DNA from: Bacteroidales bacterium GP2 | Lineage (GTDB): Bacteria > Bacteroidota > Bacteroidia > Bacteroidales > Muribaculaceae | Assembly: GCA_001701115.1 (NCBI GenBank) | Contig: DAAJ01000069.1 | Coordinates: forward strand, 1-30,074 | Length of the DNA stretch: 30,074 nucleotides | Direction of reading: 5' to 3' | In this document: positions 7,754-16,464 of the stretch, in pieces | Layout of the letters: each line of letters begins with the position of its first letter | Position numbering within the stretch: position 1 is the first letter of the stretch | Program-made: the position numbers and the translations under genes | The notes under the pieces: generated by a model | Seen by the model: only the letters and a program-made list of their open reading frames with translations | The model's database searches: none | What the model was told of the DNA's origin: nothing

Positions 7754-9115
7754 ATGAATGTAAGCATGACCAAGTCAGACGCCGTGAGCGCGCGTCTCAC
7801 CGTGTCGGTTGAGGAGGCAGATTACCGCCCCAAAGTAGTTGAGGATCTTAAGAAAATCGGTCGTACCCATCAGATTCCCGGCTTCCGTAAGGGGCATGTG
7901 TCTCTCAAGGACCTTGAAAGAAGATTTGGTAAAGATGTAACTGCCGATGTCATCAACCGCGAAGTTTATGAGGCAGTTATGAAATTCATTGAGGATAACA
8001 AGCTCAATGTTCTCGGTCAGCCTGTTCCCGTTGAGGTGAAAGAGCTTGATTTCAAAACCCAGAAAGATTACACATTTGAATATGACCTCGCTCTTGCTCC
8101 TGAGCTCGATGTTAAGCTCGATAAGGACGAGACCATCCCTTACTATGAAATCAAGGTGAGCGATGAAATGGTTGCCGAGCAGGATGAAGCTCTGCGCAAG
8201 CGTTTCGGCGCACAGGTTCCCGGTCCTGAGTTTGAAAAAGATGCGCTTGTGAAAGGCTCTATCTTCGAACTTGATGAAAACGGCAATGTCAAGGAAGGTG
8301 TGGATGCAATCCAGGTGGTTAACGGCATTGTTGCGCCCATGTACTTCAAGGACAAAGAGCAGGCAGAGCTTTTTGAAGGCAAGAAAGTTGACGATAAGGT
8401 TGTTTTCAATCCTTGGAAGACTTGCAATGGCGATGCTACAGAGCTCTCTTCAATGCTCCAGGTTGACAAAGACCGCGTTGCTGACCTCCACAATGACTTC
8501 CAGATGACAATCTCTGAAATTATTGTTGTCCGTCCCGCAGAGCATAATCAGGAATTCTATGACCAGGTATTCGGCAAGGACAAAGTGACCGATGAGGCAG
8601 CATACCTTGAAATGGTTAAAAACATGATTGCTGACGGTTTGAGGCAGAACAGCGAAATGATTTTCCGCCTCGATGCGCGTAAGTATTTCGTTAACAAATA
8701 CGGCGACATGACCCTGCCGGTTGAAACCCTCAAAAAATGGCTCATCAACCGCGACAGCGACCTCAACGAAGCTAACATCGACGAGCGTTTCGCAGCTATG
8801 GAGTCTGACCTCAAGTGGCAGCTCATCAAAGAAGCCATTGCAGAAAAGGCACAGGTTAAGATCGAAGAGTCTGACCTCCTTGAATTTGCAAAAGGGCTTG
8901 CACGCCACCAGTTCGAGCAGTACGGCATGACAAATATCGACGACGAGACCCTCACAAACTATGCCAAGAATATCCTTGCTGACAAGAACTACCGTCCTCG
9001 CCTTATTGAGCAGGTTGGTGACATCAAGCTCTTCGATGCAATCAAGAATGCAGTTACCCTTGACGTTAAGAGCGTAAGCCTTGACGAGTTTAAGGAAATC
9101 GCATCCAAGATTTAA
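7754..9115 (+). CDS. tig: trigger factor chaperone
   Basis: Trigger factor sits at the ribosome exit tunnel and shields nascent chains. The ribosome-binding signature is present as IPGFRKGHVS; the usual proline after the loop is serine here. The central region (about 150-240) should be the FKBP-like domain but is divergent, as in many Bacteroidetes, so peptidyl-prolyl isomerase activity is doubtful. The C-terminal 200 residues are the helical chaperone arms. The 453-aa length is normal. It lies directly upstream of clpP-clpX, a common arrangement, but a terminator and a new promoter separate them here. Confidence 0.95.
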   Translation: MNVSMTKSDAVSARLTVSVEEADYRPKVVEDLKKIGRTHQIPGFRKGHVSLKDLERRFGKDVTADVINREVYEAVMKFIEDNKLNVLGQPVPVEVKELDFKTQKDYTFEYDLALAPELDVKLDKDETIPYYEIKVSDEMVAEQDEALRKRFGAQVPGPEFEKDALVKGSIFELDENGNVKEGVDAIQVVNGIVAPMYFKDKEQAELFEGKKVDDKVVFNPWKTCNGDATELSSMLQVDKDRVADLHNDFQMTISEIIVVRPAEHNQEFYDQVFGKDKVTDEAAYLEMVKNMIADGLRQNSEMIFRLDARKYFVNKYGDMTLPVETLKKWLINRDSDLNEANIDERFAAMESDLKWQLIKEAIAEKAQVKIEESDLLEFAKGLARHQFEQYGMTNIDDETLTNYAKNILADKNYRPRLIEQVGDIKLFDAIKNAVTLDVKSVSLDEFKEIASKI

Positions 9116-9158
9116 GATGAGATAAATTAGGAGTTATTATAATTGGTTTATTATGTTG

Positions 9159-9198
9159 CGTGTGTTCCCGGGGCGATCCCGTGGACACACGTTTTTTT
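9159..9198 (+). terminator. Rho-independent terminator after tig
   Basis: A hairpin pairs CGTGTGT (9159-9165) with ACACACG (9185-9191), continued by an inner CGGG/CCCG with one mismatch, followed by seven T residues (9192-9198). It separates tig from clpP. Confidence 0.85.
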
Positions 9199-9216
9199 GT
9201 ATTTTTTTCGGTGGCA

Positions 9217-9248
9217 TTTGCAATAAAGTCGAAAAATTATTAATTTTG
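9217..9248 (+). promoter_or_regulatory. promoter of the clpP-clpX-recQ operon
   Basis: TTTG (9217-9220) and TAATTTTG (9241-9248) are perfect boxes 20 bases apart. The leader to the clpP ATG is about 30 bases. No heat-shock operator such as CIRCE was seen. Confidence 0.75.
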
Positions 9249-9283
9249 AATTATAAATCACTAAAGACTATACTTGTATAATT

Positions 9284-9958
9284 ATGAAAAATGATTTTAG
9301 AGATTATGCAGTGAAGCACCTCGGCATGAACGGGCTTGCTTTAGATCAGTATGCATCCACTATCACTTCAAGCTATATTTCCCCCACTATTATAGAGGAG
9401 CGTCAGCTGAATGTCGCTCAGATGGATGTGTTTTCACGTCTGATGATGGATCGCATCATCTTCCTTGGCACTGATGTCAACGACTATACTGCAAATGTTA
9501 TCCAGGCGCAGCTTCTTTACCTTGACTCAGCGGATCCCGGAAAAGATATCAGCATTTATCTTAACTCTCCTGGCGGGTCGGTTTACGCAGGTCTCGGCAT
9601 ATACGACACCATGCAGTATGTTTCCAGCGACGTTGCCACCATTTGCACCGGCATGGCTGCGTCTATGGCTGCTGTGCTCCTCGTGTCAGGCGCGAAAGGC
9701 AAGCGTTTCGCTCTCCGTCATAGCAGGGTGATGATTCACCAGCCTATGGGTGGTGCGCAGGGACAGGCATCAGACATTGAAATCACTGCAAGGGAGATTC
9801 AGAAGCTCAAGAAAGAACTTTACACTATAATTGCCGACCATTCCGGTCAGCCTTTTGAAAAAGTGGAGCGCGACTCAGACCGTGACTACTGGATGACCGC
9901 CGAAGAGGCTAAGGAGTACGGCATGATTGATGAAGTGCTCGTGAAAGCAAAACATTAA
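9284..9958 (+). CDS. clpP: ATP-dependent Clp protease proteolytic subunit
   Basis: ClpP forms the barrel protease that degrades proteins fed by ClpX. The catalytic triad is S127 (in GMAASMAA), H152 (MIHQPMGG) and D201 (SDRDYWM), with the same 25- and 49-residue spacing as E. coli ClpP. The NSPGGSV motif (94-100) forms the oxyanion region. The 224-aa protein starts with about 30 residues that may be a propeptide. The stop is three bases before clpX, so the two are co-translated subunits of one machine. Confidence 0.97.
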   Translation: MKNDFRDYAVKHLGMNGLALDQYASTITSSYISPTIIEERQLNVAQMDVFSRLMMDRIIFLGTDVNDYTANVIQAQLLYLDSADPGKDISIYLNSPGGSVYAGLGIYDTMQYVSSDVATICTGMAASMAAVLLVSGAKGKRFALRHSRVMIHQPMGGAQGQASDIEITAREIQKLKKELYTIIADHSGQPFEKVERDSDRDYWMTAEEAKEYGMIDEVLVKAKH

Positions 9959-9961
9959 GGA

Positions 9962-11215
9962 ATGGCGAAAAAGAAAACAACATATTCATGTGATTTCTGC
10001 GGTCGCCCGGCGGATGCATCTGAAGTGATGATTCCGAGTGCTGTTTCCGACGTGCATATCTGTTCAGAATGCGTGGAGCAGCTTGATGAGGCGCTGAAAG
10101 AATATCGCCGTGAGCTTGCCGGAGAGGCAAAGAAAGCCGCCGGTGAAGCTAAGATGGATGATGTGCCGAAGCCGCTTGATATCCGCAATTTCCTTGACAG
10201 CTACGTTATCGGGCAGGATTCTGCCAAGAAATATCTTGCTGTGGCTGTTTATAACCACTATAAACGCCTTGCACAGAAAAAAGACGATGATGTGGATATT
10301 GAGAAAAGCAATATCATTATGGTCGGTCCTACAGGCACCGGAAAGACCTTGCTTGCCAAGACCATCGCGCGTCTGCTTGATGTTCCTTTCACTATTGTAG
10401 ATGCTACCGTGCTTACCGAAGCAGGATATGTGGGAGAGGATATTGAAAGCCTGCTTACCCGTTTGCTGCAAGCAGCGGACTATAATGTGGAGAAAGCGGA
10501 GCGCGGCATTGTTTTTATTGACGAAATAGACAAAATCGCACGAAAAGGCGATAACCCCTCTATTACCCGCGATGTGAGCGGTGAAGGCGTGCAGCAGGGA
10601 CTCCTTAAACTCCTTGAGGGTTCGGTTGTGAATGTGCCGCCGCAGGGTGGGCGAAAGCACCCGGAGCAGAAAATGATTCCTGTGGATACTAAAAACATCC
10701 TCTTTATATGTGGAGGAGCATTCGACGGCATAGAACGCAAAATTGCGCAGAGGCTCAACACCCATGTTGTCGGCTACTCAAACAACTCCGCCCGTGCTGG
10801 CATAAAGCGGGATAATTTCCTGCAATATGTTGCTCCGCAGGACCTTAAGTCATTCGGGCTCATCCCGGAAATAATAGGGCGTCTTCCGATACTCACTCAC
10901 CTCGAGCCGCTTGACCGCGATGCGCTCCGCCGTGTTCTCACAGAACCGAAAAATGCTATCATCAAGCAGTACGAAAAGCTGTTTGCAATGGATGGTGTGA
11001 AGCTGGAATTTACTCCAGAGGCGCTTGACCTTATAGTCGACAAGGCTATAGAGTATAAGCTTGGTGCGCGCGGACTGCGTTCAATAGTGGAATCAATAAT
11101 GATTGATGCCATGTTTGAGGTGCCATCATCCGACACCAAAAAGTTTACTGTTACCGCCGAATATGCGCTTGACAAGCTTAAGGCGGCTAATTTTGAGACT
11201 TCGACATTCAATTGA
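9962..11215 (+). CDS. clpX: Clp protease ATP-binding unfoldase subunit
   Basis: ClpX is a AAA+ hexamer that unfolds tagged proteins and passes them to ClpP. The N-terminal zinc-binding domain has C10, C13, C34 and C37. The Walker A motif GPTGTGKT is at 122-129, the pore loop GYVG at 155-158 and the Walker B pair D187-E188 in VFIDEIDK. The loop that docks on ClpP, IGF in E. coli, appears here as a VGY-like sequence (HVVGYSN). Length 417 aa is normal. It follows clpP by 3 bases and precedes recQ by 43. Confidence 0.97.
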   Translation: MAKKKTTYSCDFCGRPADASEVMIPSAVSDVHICSECVEQLDEALKEYRRELAGEAKKAAGEAKMDDVPKPLDIRNFLDSYVIGQDSAKKYLAVAVYNHYKRLAQKKDDDVDIEKSNIIMVGPTGTGKTLLAKTIARLLDVPFTIVDATVLTEAGYVGEDIESLLTRLLQAADYNVEKAERGIVFIDEIDKIARKGDNPSITRDVSGEGVQQGLLKLLEGSVVNVPPQGGRKHPEQKMIPVDTKNILFICGGAFDGIERKIAQRLNTHVVGYSNNSARAGIKRDNFLQYVAPQDLKSFGLIPEIIGRLPILTHLEPLDRDALRRVLTEPKNAIIKQYEKLFAMDGVKLEFTPEALDLIVDKAIEYKLGARGLRSIVESIMIDAMFEVPSSDTKKFTVTAEYALDKLKAANFETSTFN

Positions 11216-11258
11216 TTTTGACCCGCAATATAATTTGTTAATTCCATAATCCCCCGAA

Positions 11259-13439
11259 ATGACAGAGAAATCTCTCCTCACTGACGCCCTTAAGCACCAC
11301 TTTGGATTTGATAAATTCAAAGGCAATCAGGAGGCTATAATACAAAGCCTCATGGATGGCAAAGACACTTTTGTGCTAATGCCTACCGGTGGTGGCAAAT
11401 CCCTTTGCTACCAGCTGCCCTCGCTTCTAATGGAGGGAACGGCTATTGTCATCTCTCCGCTGATTGCCCTGATGAAAAACCAGGTTGATGCTATGAGAAA
11501 TTTCAGTGAGGAGGACGATGTGGCGCATTTCCTCAATTCGTCCCTGAACAAGGCGGCGATTGACAAAGTGAAAGCCGATGTGCTGTCCGGAAAAACGAAG
11601 TTGCTTTATGTCGCTCCCGAATCCCTGACGAAGGAGGACAACATTGACTTCCTTAAAACGGTATGTATTTCATTTTATGCTGTTGATGAAGCGCATTGCA
11701 TTTCGGAGTGGGGACACGATTTCAGACCCGAATATAGAAGAATCAGACCTATCATAAACGAGATTGGCAAGCGTCCTGTCATTGCCCTTACGGCAACTGC
11801 TACCCCTAAGGTGCAGCATGACATCCAGAAAAACCTTGCCATGCTGGATGCGAATGTCTTTAAATCCTCTTTCAACCGTGAGAACCTCTATTATGAGATT
11901 CGCAACAAGACTGCTAATGTTGACCGCGATATTATCCGGTTCATCAAGAGCAATCATGGCAAAAGCGGTATAATATACTGCTTGAGCCGCAAAAAGGTTG
12001 AAGAGCTCGCTGAAATCCTCAGGATAAACAATATCAAGGTGCTCCCTTACCATGCGGGCATGGATGGGGCTACCCGCTCGGCAAACCAGGATGCGTTTAT
12101 TAATGAGGAGGTTGACATTATTGTGGCGACTATCGCATTCGGAATGGGAATTGACAAGCCGGATGTAAGATTTGTGATACACTATGACATGCCTAAATCC
12201 CTTGAAGGCTACTATCAGGAAACTGGAAGGGCTGGAAGAGACGGAGGTGAAGGGCAGTGCATCACATTCTACTCACCGAAAGATCTGCAGAAAATGGAAA
12301 AATTCATGCAGAACAAGCCCATTGCCGAGCAGGAAATCGGCAAACAGTTGCTCGCTGAAACAGCAAGCTACGCTGAATCAAGTTTATGCAGGCGTGTTTC
12401 ATTATTGCATTACTTCGGTGAAAAACGCGAAGAGGAATATTGCGGTAATTGCGATAATTGTAAAAAACCTAAGAAAAAAGTGGAAGCTAAAGATGAATTG
12501 TGCGCGGTGATTGAAACGATTGCGGCGCTTAATGAGAAATTTAAGGCAGACCATATCATAAGTATAATGCGTGGCAAGACCACTGCAGAAGTTAGAAGGT
12601 ACGGGCACAATGAACTTGAAGTATTTGGCACAACGCCTTCTACTGACGAGCGCACCCTCAACGCTGTAATCCGTCAGGCGATAATTGCCGGATATATCGA
12701 CAAGGACATTGAGAGCTATGGAGTCCTTAAGCTAACAAAAGCTGGAAAGGCATTCCTTAAAAAGCCTGTATCATTCAAGATAGTTGAGGATAATGATCTC
12801 AGTGAGGAAGAAGAGCCGGAAGTTGTTAAAAGCGGAAGCGGGTGTGCTGCCGATCCGGAATTGTACTCTATTCTCAAGGATTTGCGCAAGAAAATAGCCA
12901 AGAACCTTAACCTTCCCCCTTATGTGATTTTCCAGGACCCGTCGCTGGAGGCAATGGCTACCACATTTCCTATAACCATTGAGGAACTTGCTGGTATTTC
13001 TGGCGTTGGAGCAGGAAAGGCTAAAAGATACGGTGAGGAATTTGTAAAGGTTATCAAGCGCCATGTAGAGGACAATGAAATAGAGCGTCCCGAGGACATG
13101 GTGGTGCGCAGCGTCGCAAACAAGAGCAAATTGAAGATTGCCATTATCCAGGCTATAGACTTCAAGGTGCCGCTGGAGGAAATAGCTGAGTCCAGGGGAC
13201 TCGAATTTTCAGAACTCCTTGATGATATCGAGGCTATTGTCAACTCCGGCACAAAAATCAATATTGACTACTATATCAACGAGATATTGGACGACGAGCA
13301 GCAGGAGGAAATTTTTGACTATTTCAAAAATAGTGAAAGCGGCTCACTGGCTGAAGCATATAAGGAGTTTGGTGACGAATATACCGAGGATGAAATACGC
13401 CTTATGCGTATAAAATTCCTGTCGGAAATGGGATTCTGA
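11259..13439 (+). CDS. recQ: RecQ family ATP-dependent DNA helicase
   Basis: RecQ unwinds DNA 3' to 5' in recombination repair and replication restart. Motif I is MPTGGGKS with K47, the DEAH box is at 143-146 followed by the RecQ-specific aromatic loop (CISEWGHDFRPEYR). The second helicase lobe ends with YYQETGRAGRDG. A zinc-binding region with C..CGNCDNCKK leads into the RQC winged helix, and an HRDC domain follows (EAMATTFPITIEELAGISGVG). The 726-aa protein is longer than E. coli RecQ (609 aa); the extra C-terminal about 120 residues resemble a helix-turn-helix tail seen in other Bacteroidetes RecQ proteins. Its TGA overlaps the next ATG by one base. Confidence 0.96.
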   Translation: MTEKSLLTDALKHHFGFDKFKGNQEAIIQSLMDGKDTFVLMPTGGGKSLCYQLPSLLMEGTAIVISPLIALMKNQVDAMRNFSEEDDVAHFLNSSLNKAAIDKVKADVLSGKTKLLYVAPESLTKEDNIDFLKTVCISFYAVDEAHCISEWGHDFRPEYRRIRPIINEIGKRPVIALTATATPKVQHDIQKNLAMLDANVFKSSFNRENLYYEIRNKTANVDRDIIRFIKSNHGKSGIIYCLSRKKVEELAEILRINNIKVLPYHAGMDGATRSANQDAFINEEVDIIVATIAFGMGIDKPDVRFVIHYDMPKSLEGYYQETGRAGRDGGEGQCITFYSPKDLQKMEKFMQNKPIAEQEIGKQLLAETASYAESSLCRRVSLLHYFGEKREEEYCGNCDNCKKPKKKVEAKDELCAVIETIAALNEKFKADHIISIMRGKTTAEVRRYGHNELEVFGTTPSTDERTLNAVIRQAIIAGYIDKDIESYGVLKLTKAGKAFLKKPVSFKIVEDNDLSEEEEPEVVKSGSGCAADPELYSILKDLRKKIAKNLNLPPYVIFQDPSLEAMATTFPITIEELAGISGVGAGKAKRYGEEFVKVIKRHVEDNEIERPEDMVVRSVANKSKLKIAIIQAIDFKVPLEEIAESRGLEFSELLDDIEAIVNSGTKINIDYYINEILDDEQQEEIFDYFKNSESGSLAEAYKEFGDEYTEDEIRLMRIKFLSEMGF

Positions 13440-14104
13440 TGAAAGAGTTAGCATCATATAAAGGCGTGGAGCTTCACCGTAAGGATCTCATAGTCCTTAA
13501 GGATGTCAATTTTACCCTTAAGGAAGGGGAGTTTGTTTACCTTATTGGCAAGGTAGGCAGCGGCAAAAGTTCACTTATCAAATCGATGTATGCGGAGATT
13601 CCCATTGCAGACGGCTATGCGGAAGTATTGGACTTTGATTTGAGGAATATAAAGAGAAAGGATATTCCCATGCTTCGCAGGCAGATTGGAATTGTTTTCC
13701 AGGACTTCCAGCTGCTGAGCGACAGGAATGTATATGAAAACCTCCGCTTTGTACTTGACGCAACCGGATGGAAAGACAAGAATGACATAGACAAGCGCAT
13801 CAGCGAAGTGCTTGCAGAGGTTGGAATGCTTAATAAGTCATACAAAATGCCTCATGAGCTTAGCGGCGGTGAGCAGCAGCGTATTGTCATTGCTCGTGCC
13901 ATGCTTAATAAGCCTCGCCTTATTCTTGCTGACGAACCTACTGGAAATCTTGACCCGGCTACTGGAGAACAGATAGTGCGCCGATTGCACGAAATATCCA
14001 AATCTGGCACGGCGGTTGTCATGGCTACCCACAATCTCAGCTTTGTGCAGCAGTTCCCGGGCAGGGTGATAAGGTGTGAAAAGCGTCATCTCATTAATGA
14101 ATAG
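13439..14104 (+). CDS. ftsE: FtsE-like ABC ATPase of cell division
   Basis: FtsE pairs with the membrane protein FtsX at the division ring to activate peptidoglycan hydrolases. The Walker A motif GKVGSGKS is at 37-44, the Q-loop is in VFQDFQLL, the ABC signature is LSGGEQQR and Walker B is LILADEPTGNLDP. The combination of short length (221 aa), GKVGSGKSSLIK and QDFQLL favours FtsE over LolD or another exporter. No ftsX is next to it, which is why the symbol is not certain. It overlaps recQ by one base and lies 26 bases before udk. Confidence 0.85.
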   Translation: MKELASYKGVELHRKDLIVLKDVNFTLKEGEFVYLIGKVGSGKSSLIKSMYAEIPIADGYAEVLDFDLRNIKRKDIPMLRRQIGIVFQDFQLLSDRNVYENLRFVLDATGWKDKNDIDKRISEVLAEVGMLNKSYKMPHELSGGEQQRIVIARAMLNKPRLILADEPTGNLDPATGEQIVRRLHEISKSGTAVVMATHNLSFVQQFPGRVIRCEKRHLINE

Positions 14105-14130
14105 CCGTTAAAAAATAATTAGTATCAATA

Positions 14131-14760
14131 ATGCTTGTAATAGGTATCGCCGGAGGAACCGGTTCTGGAAAAACAACCGTTGTAAATAAAATAATATCAA
14201 GCCTGCCTCAGGGAGAGGTGGCTGTTCTTCCGCAGGACTCATATTACAGGGACCTGAGCGCGTTGCCTATGAAAGAACGTGCCAAGGTCAATTTTGACGA
14301 ACCTGCGTCAATTGAATGGGAACTGCTTGTTAAACAGCTTAATGAACTGAAAGCCGGAAAAACAGTCCAGATGCCTACTTACAGCTACCTGACCTGTACC
14401 CGGCAGCCTGAAACAATTAAGGTTTCCCCCAGGGATGTGGTGATTGTTGAAGGCATCCTTGTGCTTACCGATCCGGTGCTGAGGAATATGCTTGATGTGA
14501 AGGTTTTTGTCGATGCTGATGCCGATGAACGCCTTATAAGGGTAATTTCACGCGACTGCGTGGAAAGGGGCAGGACACCGCAGGCTGTTATAGACAGATA
14601 TAGGGAAGTGTTGAAACCCATGCACTCCATGTATATTGAGCCTTCTAAGCGTTACGCAGACCTGATTGTGCCTCAGGGAGGAGCCAATACGGTTGCTATC
14701 AACCTGCTTGTCGACTATATTGAAGCAAGGCTGAAAAAAGCGGGTATGTCTTACAAATAA
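14131..14760 (+). CDS. udk: uridine kinase
   Basis: The enzyme phosphorylates uridine, and usually cytidine, in pyrimidine salvage. Walker A GGTGSGKT is at 8-15, the catalytic aspartate D36 is in PQDSYYR, and EGILVL and RVISRDCVERGR follow as in the family. In the nucleoside pocket the usual YDYxxHTR is YSYLTCTR (84-91), so the base-contacting histidine is C89 and the preceding aspartate is S85. I recall similar residues in other Bacteroidetes enzymes, so this may be a lineage feature. The usual NFDHPDAFD is NFDEPASIE. Length 209 aa is normal. Confidence 0.93.
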   Translation: MLVIGIAGGTGSGKTTVVNKIISSLPQGEVAVLPQDSYYRDLSALPMKERAKVNFDEPASIEWELLVKQLNELKAGKTVQMPTYSYLTCTRQPETIKVSPRDVVIVEGILVLTDPVLRNMLDVKVFVDADADERLIRVISRDCVERGRTPQAVIDRYREVLKPMHSMYIEPSKRYADLIVPQGGANTVAINLLVDYIEARLKKAGMSYK

Positions 14761-14771
14761 ACATTGATGCT

Positions 14772-15602
14772 ATGCCTTTCGCTTTAAAATTCGGTAAAAA
14801 GACAAACGAAGAACCTGCTCCTGCGCCTTCTGTTGCACCAGAGGACAGTTTCAAGGACGGCAAAATGATTCTGCGCACCGAAAATCTTGTCAAGAAATAT
14901 GGTCAGCGCACTGTGGTAAACCATGTTTCAATTAATGTGTCTCAAGGTGAGATTGTCGGGCTTCTTGGACCTAATGGTGCCGGAAAAACCACTACATTCT
15001 ATATGACTGTAGGGCTTATAACTCCAAACGAGGGAGAAATTTTCATCAATGACCTCAATATCACCAAATATCCCGTTTACAAAAGGGCACAGAAGGGCAT
15101 AGGTTATCTTGCCCAGGAGGCATCGGTGTTTAGAAAGCTGAGTGTGGAGGACAATATTAAGGCTGTGCTTGAACTCACCAACACCTCCAAAGAGTACCAG
15201 CAGGAGAAACTCGAAAGTCTAATTGAGGAATTTAGCCTTCAGAAAGTCCGCAAAAACCTTGGTGACAGGCTATCTGGAGGTGAGAGGCGACGCACTGAAA
15301 TTGCCCGGTGCCTTGCCATTGACCCCAGTTTCATTATGCTTGATGAGCCCTTTGCCGGTGTTGACCCCATTGCGGTGGAAGAAATCCAGGAGGTGGTGTA
15401 TCGTTTGAAGAGCAAAAATATCGGCATCCTCATTACTGACCACAACGCGCAGGAAACACTCCGCATCACTGACCGTGCATATCTTCTGTTTGAAGGCAAA
15501 ATCCTGTTTCAGGGCACATCGGAAGAGTTGTCGGAAAACCCGATTGTCCGTGAAAAATACCTCGGGCGTGCTTTTGTGTTCAATCGCAAGAAATTCGACT
15601 GA
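14772..15602 (+). CDS. lptB: LPS export ABC transporter ATPase
   Basis: LptB powers extraction of lipopolysaccharide from the inner membrane together with LptF and LptG. Walker A GPNGAGKTT is at 66-74, the signature is LSGGERRRTEIARCL and Walker B is IMLDEPFAGVDP, all strongly LptB-like, as is GILITDHNAQETL. The frame has about 31 extra N-terminal residues rich in Pro, Ala and Glu before MILRTENLVKKYG. An ATG at 14865 would give the standard length (245 aa). I keep the long form because it begins 11 bases after udk. The end overlaps the convergent CPBP gene by 23 bases. Confidence 0.94.
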   Translation: MPFALKFGKKTNEEPAPAPSVAPEDSFKDGKMILRTENLVKKYGQRTVVNHVSINVSQGEIVGLLGPNGAGKTTTFYMTVGLITPNEGEIFINDLNITKYPVYKRAQKGIGYLAQEASVFRKLSVEDNIKAVLELTNTSKEYQQEKLESLIEEFSLQKVRKNLGDRLSGGERRRTEIARCLAIDPSFIMLDEPFAGVDPIAVEEIQEVVYRLKSKNIGILITDHNAQETLRITDRAYLLFEGKILFQGTSEELSENPIVREKYLGRAFVFNRKKFD

Positions 15603-16464
15603 CTTTACGCAATGCAAATATCAGCAGCGCGGTAATTACCGTGCTGATTATTGCTGCGGCAGGAGTTGTGCCGGAGAGCAGGTTGCTTGAATCGGCAATC
15701 GCCGTTCCTGCTTCTTCTGCCATTTCGGGGCTTTTGGCAATAGTCATTCCTGCGGCTGCAATAACATTGTTGGTGAAATGCGCGGCAACTCCAAGCCACA
15801 GGTTTCCGCTCCATGCAACAGCATATCCAAAGAATGCGCCTAATAGCAAACGAGGCACGAATCCATAAAATTGGCAATGGATAGCACTGAATATGAATGC
15901 GGTCACCCACACGGCAATATGGATGTTTACCTTTGAAGTCGTAAACAGCCGCTGGATTGTGCCTCTGAAAAATATTTCCTCACTGAATCCGGCAAGAAAT
16001 CCTACAATAAGCACAGCGACAATGAAACTGTTTATGCCTGTTCCGCCGAGAAGTGTATCCGTAAATTTCGCCGCACTCTTTTCAGAGGCATTCATCCACT
16101 CCTCAATAGTGGAAAGGCTGTCCGGGAGATGAAGCGACATGTTCCACTCGATTATGCAGTTCATCATTGGCACCGCTGCAATGACAGTTGCTATAGTCAG
16201 AAGGAGTTGGACCAGTCCCGGGCTTTTCCTAATCATCAGGAAATCCGCAGGTTGCCGGCACACTATTACTGCAGTGACTATCGCTGGCAATATGAAAAAG
16301 GTGATATCCTGAAAAACAGTGGCGATTCTCACACGCGGGGTAGTCATGCCGCCGTGCAGTATTATTTGGACGATTACGCTGCCTAATATCATGCAGATTA
16401 CTGAAGCGCAGATAAAAAGCATGAATCTTTTAGAAACTCCAACATTGAATTGAAGGTTGCTCAT
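15580..16464 (-). CDS. CPBP family intramembrane metalloprotease (CAAX protease-like)
   Basis: This is a multi-pass membrane protein with six to eight hydrophobic segments. The Abi/CPBP motifs are present: E162-E163 and R167 in SEEIFFRG, H196 in FSAIHCQFYGF, and H229 in GVAAHFTNN. These residues are expected to hold the metal and do peptide cleavage. Bacterial substrates are rarely known; relatives act in immunity to self bacteriocins or in maturation of peptides. Its ATG overlaps the methyltransferase stop by 4 bases, so the two are translationally coupled. Its 3' end overlaps lptB on the other strand by 23 bases. Confidence 0.9.
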   Translation of the reverse strand: MSNLQFNVGVSKRFMLFICASVICMILGSVIVQIILHGGMTTPRVRIATVFQDITFFILPAIVTAVIVCRQPADFLMIRKSPGLVQLLLTIATVIAAVPMMNCIIEWNMSLHLPDSLSTIEEWMNASEKSAAKFTDTLLGGTGINSFIVAVLIVGFLAGFSEEIFFRGTIQRLFTTSKVNIHIAVWVTAFIFSAIHCQFYGFVPRLLLGAFFGYAVAWSGNLWLGVAAHFTNNVIAAAGMTIAKSPEMAEEAGTAIADSSNLLSGTTPAAAIISTVITALLIFALRKVSRISCD

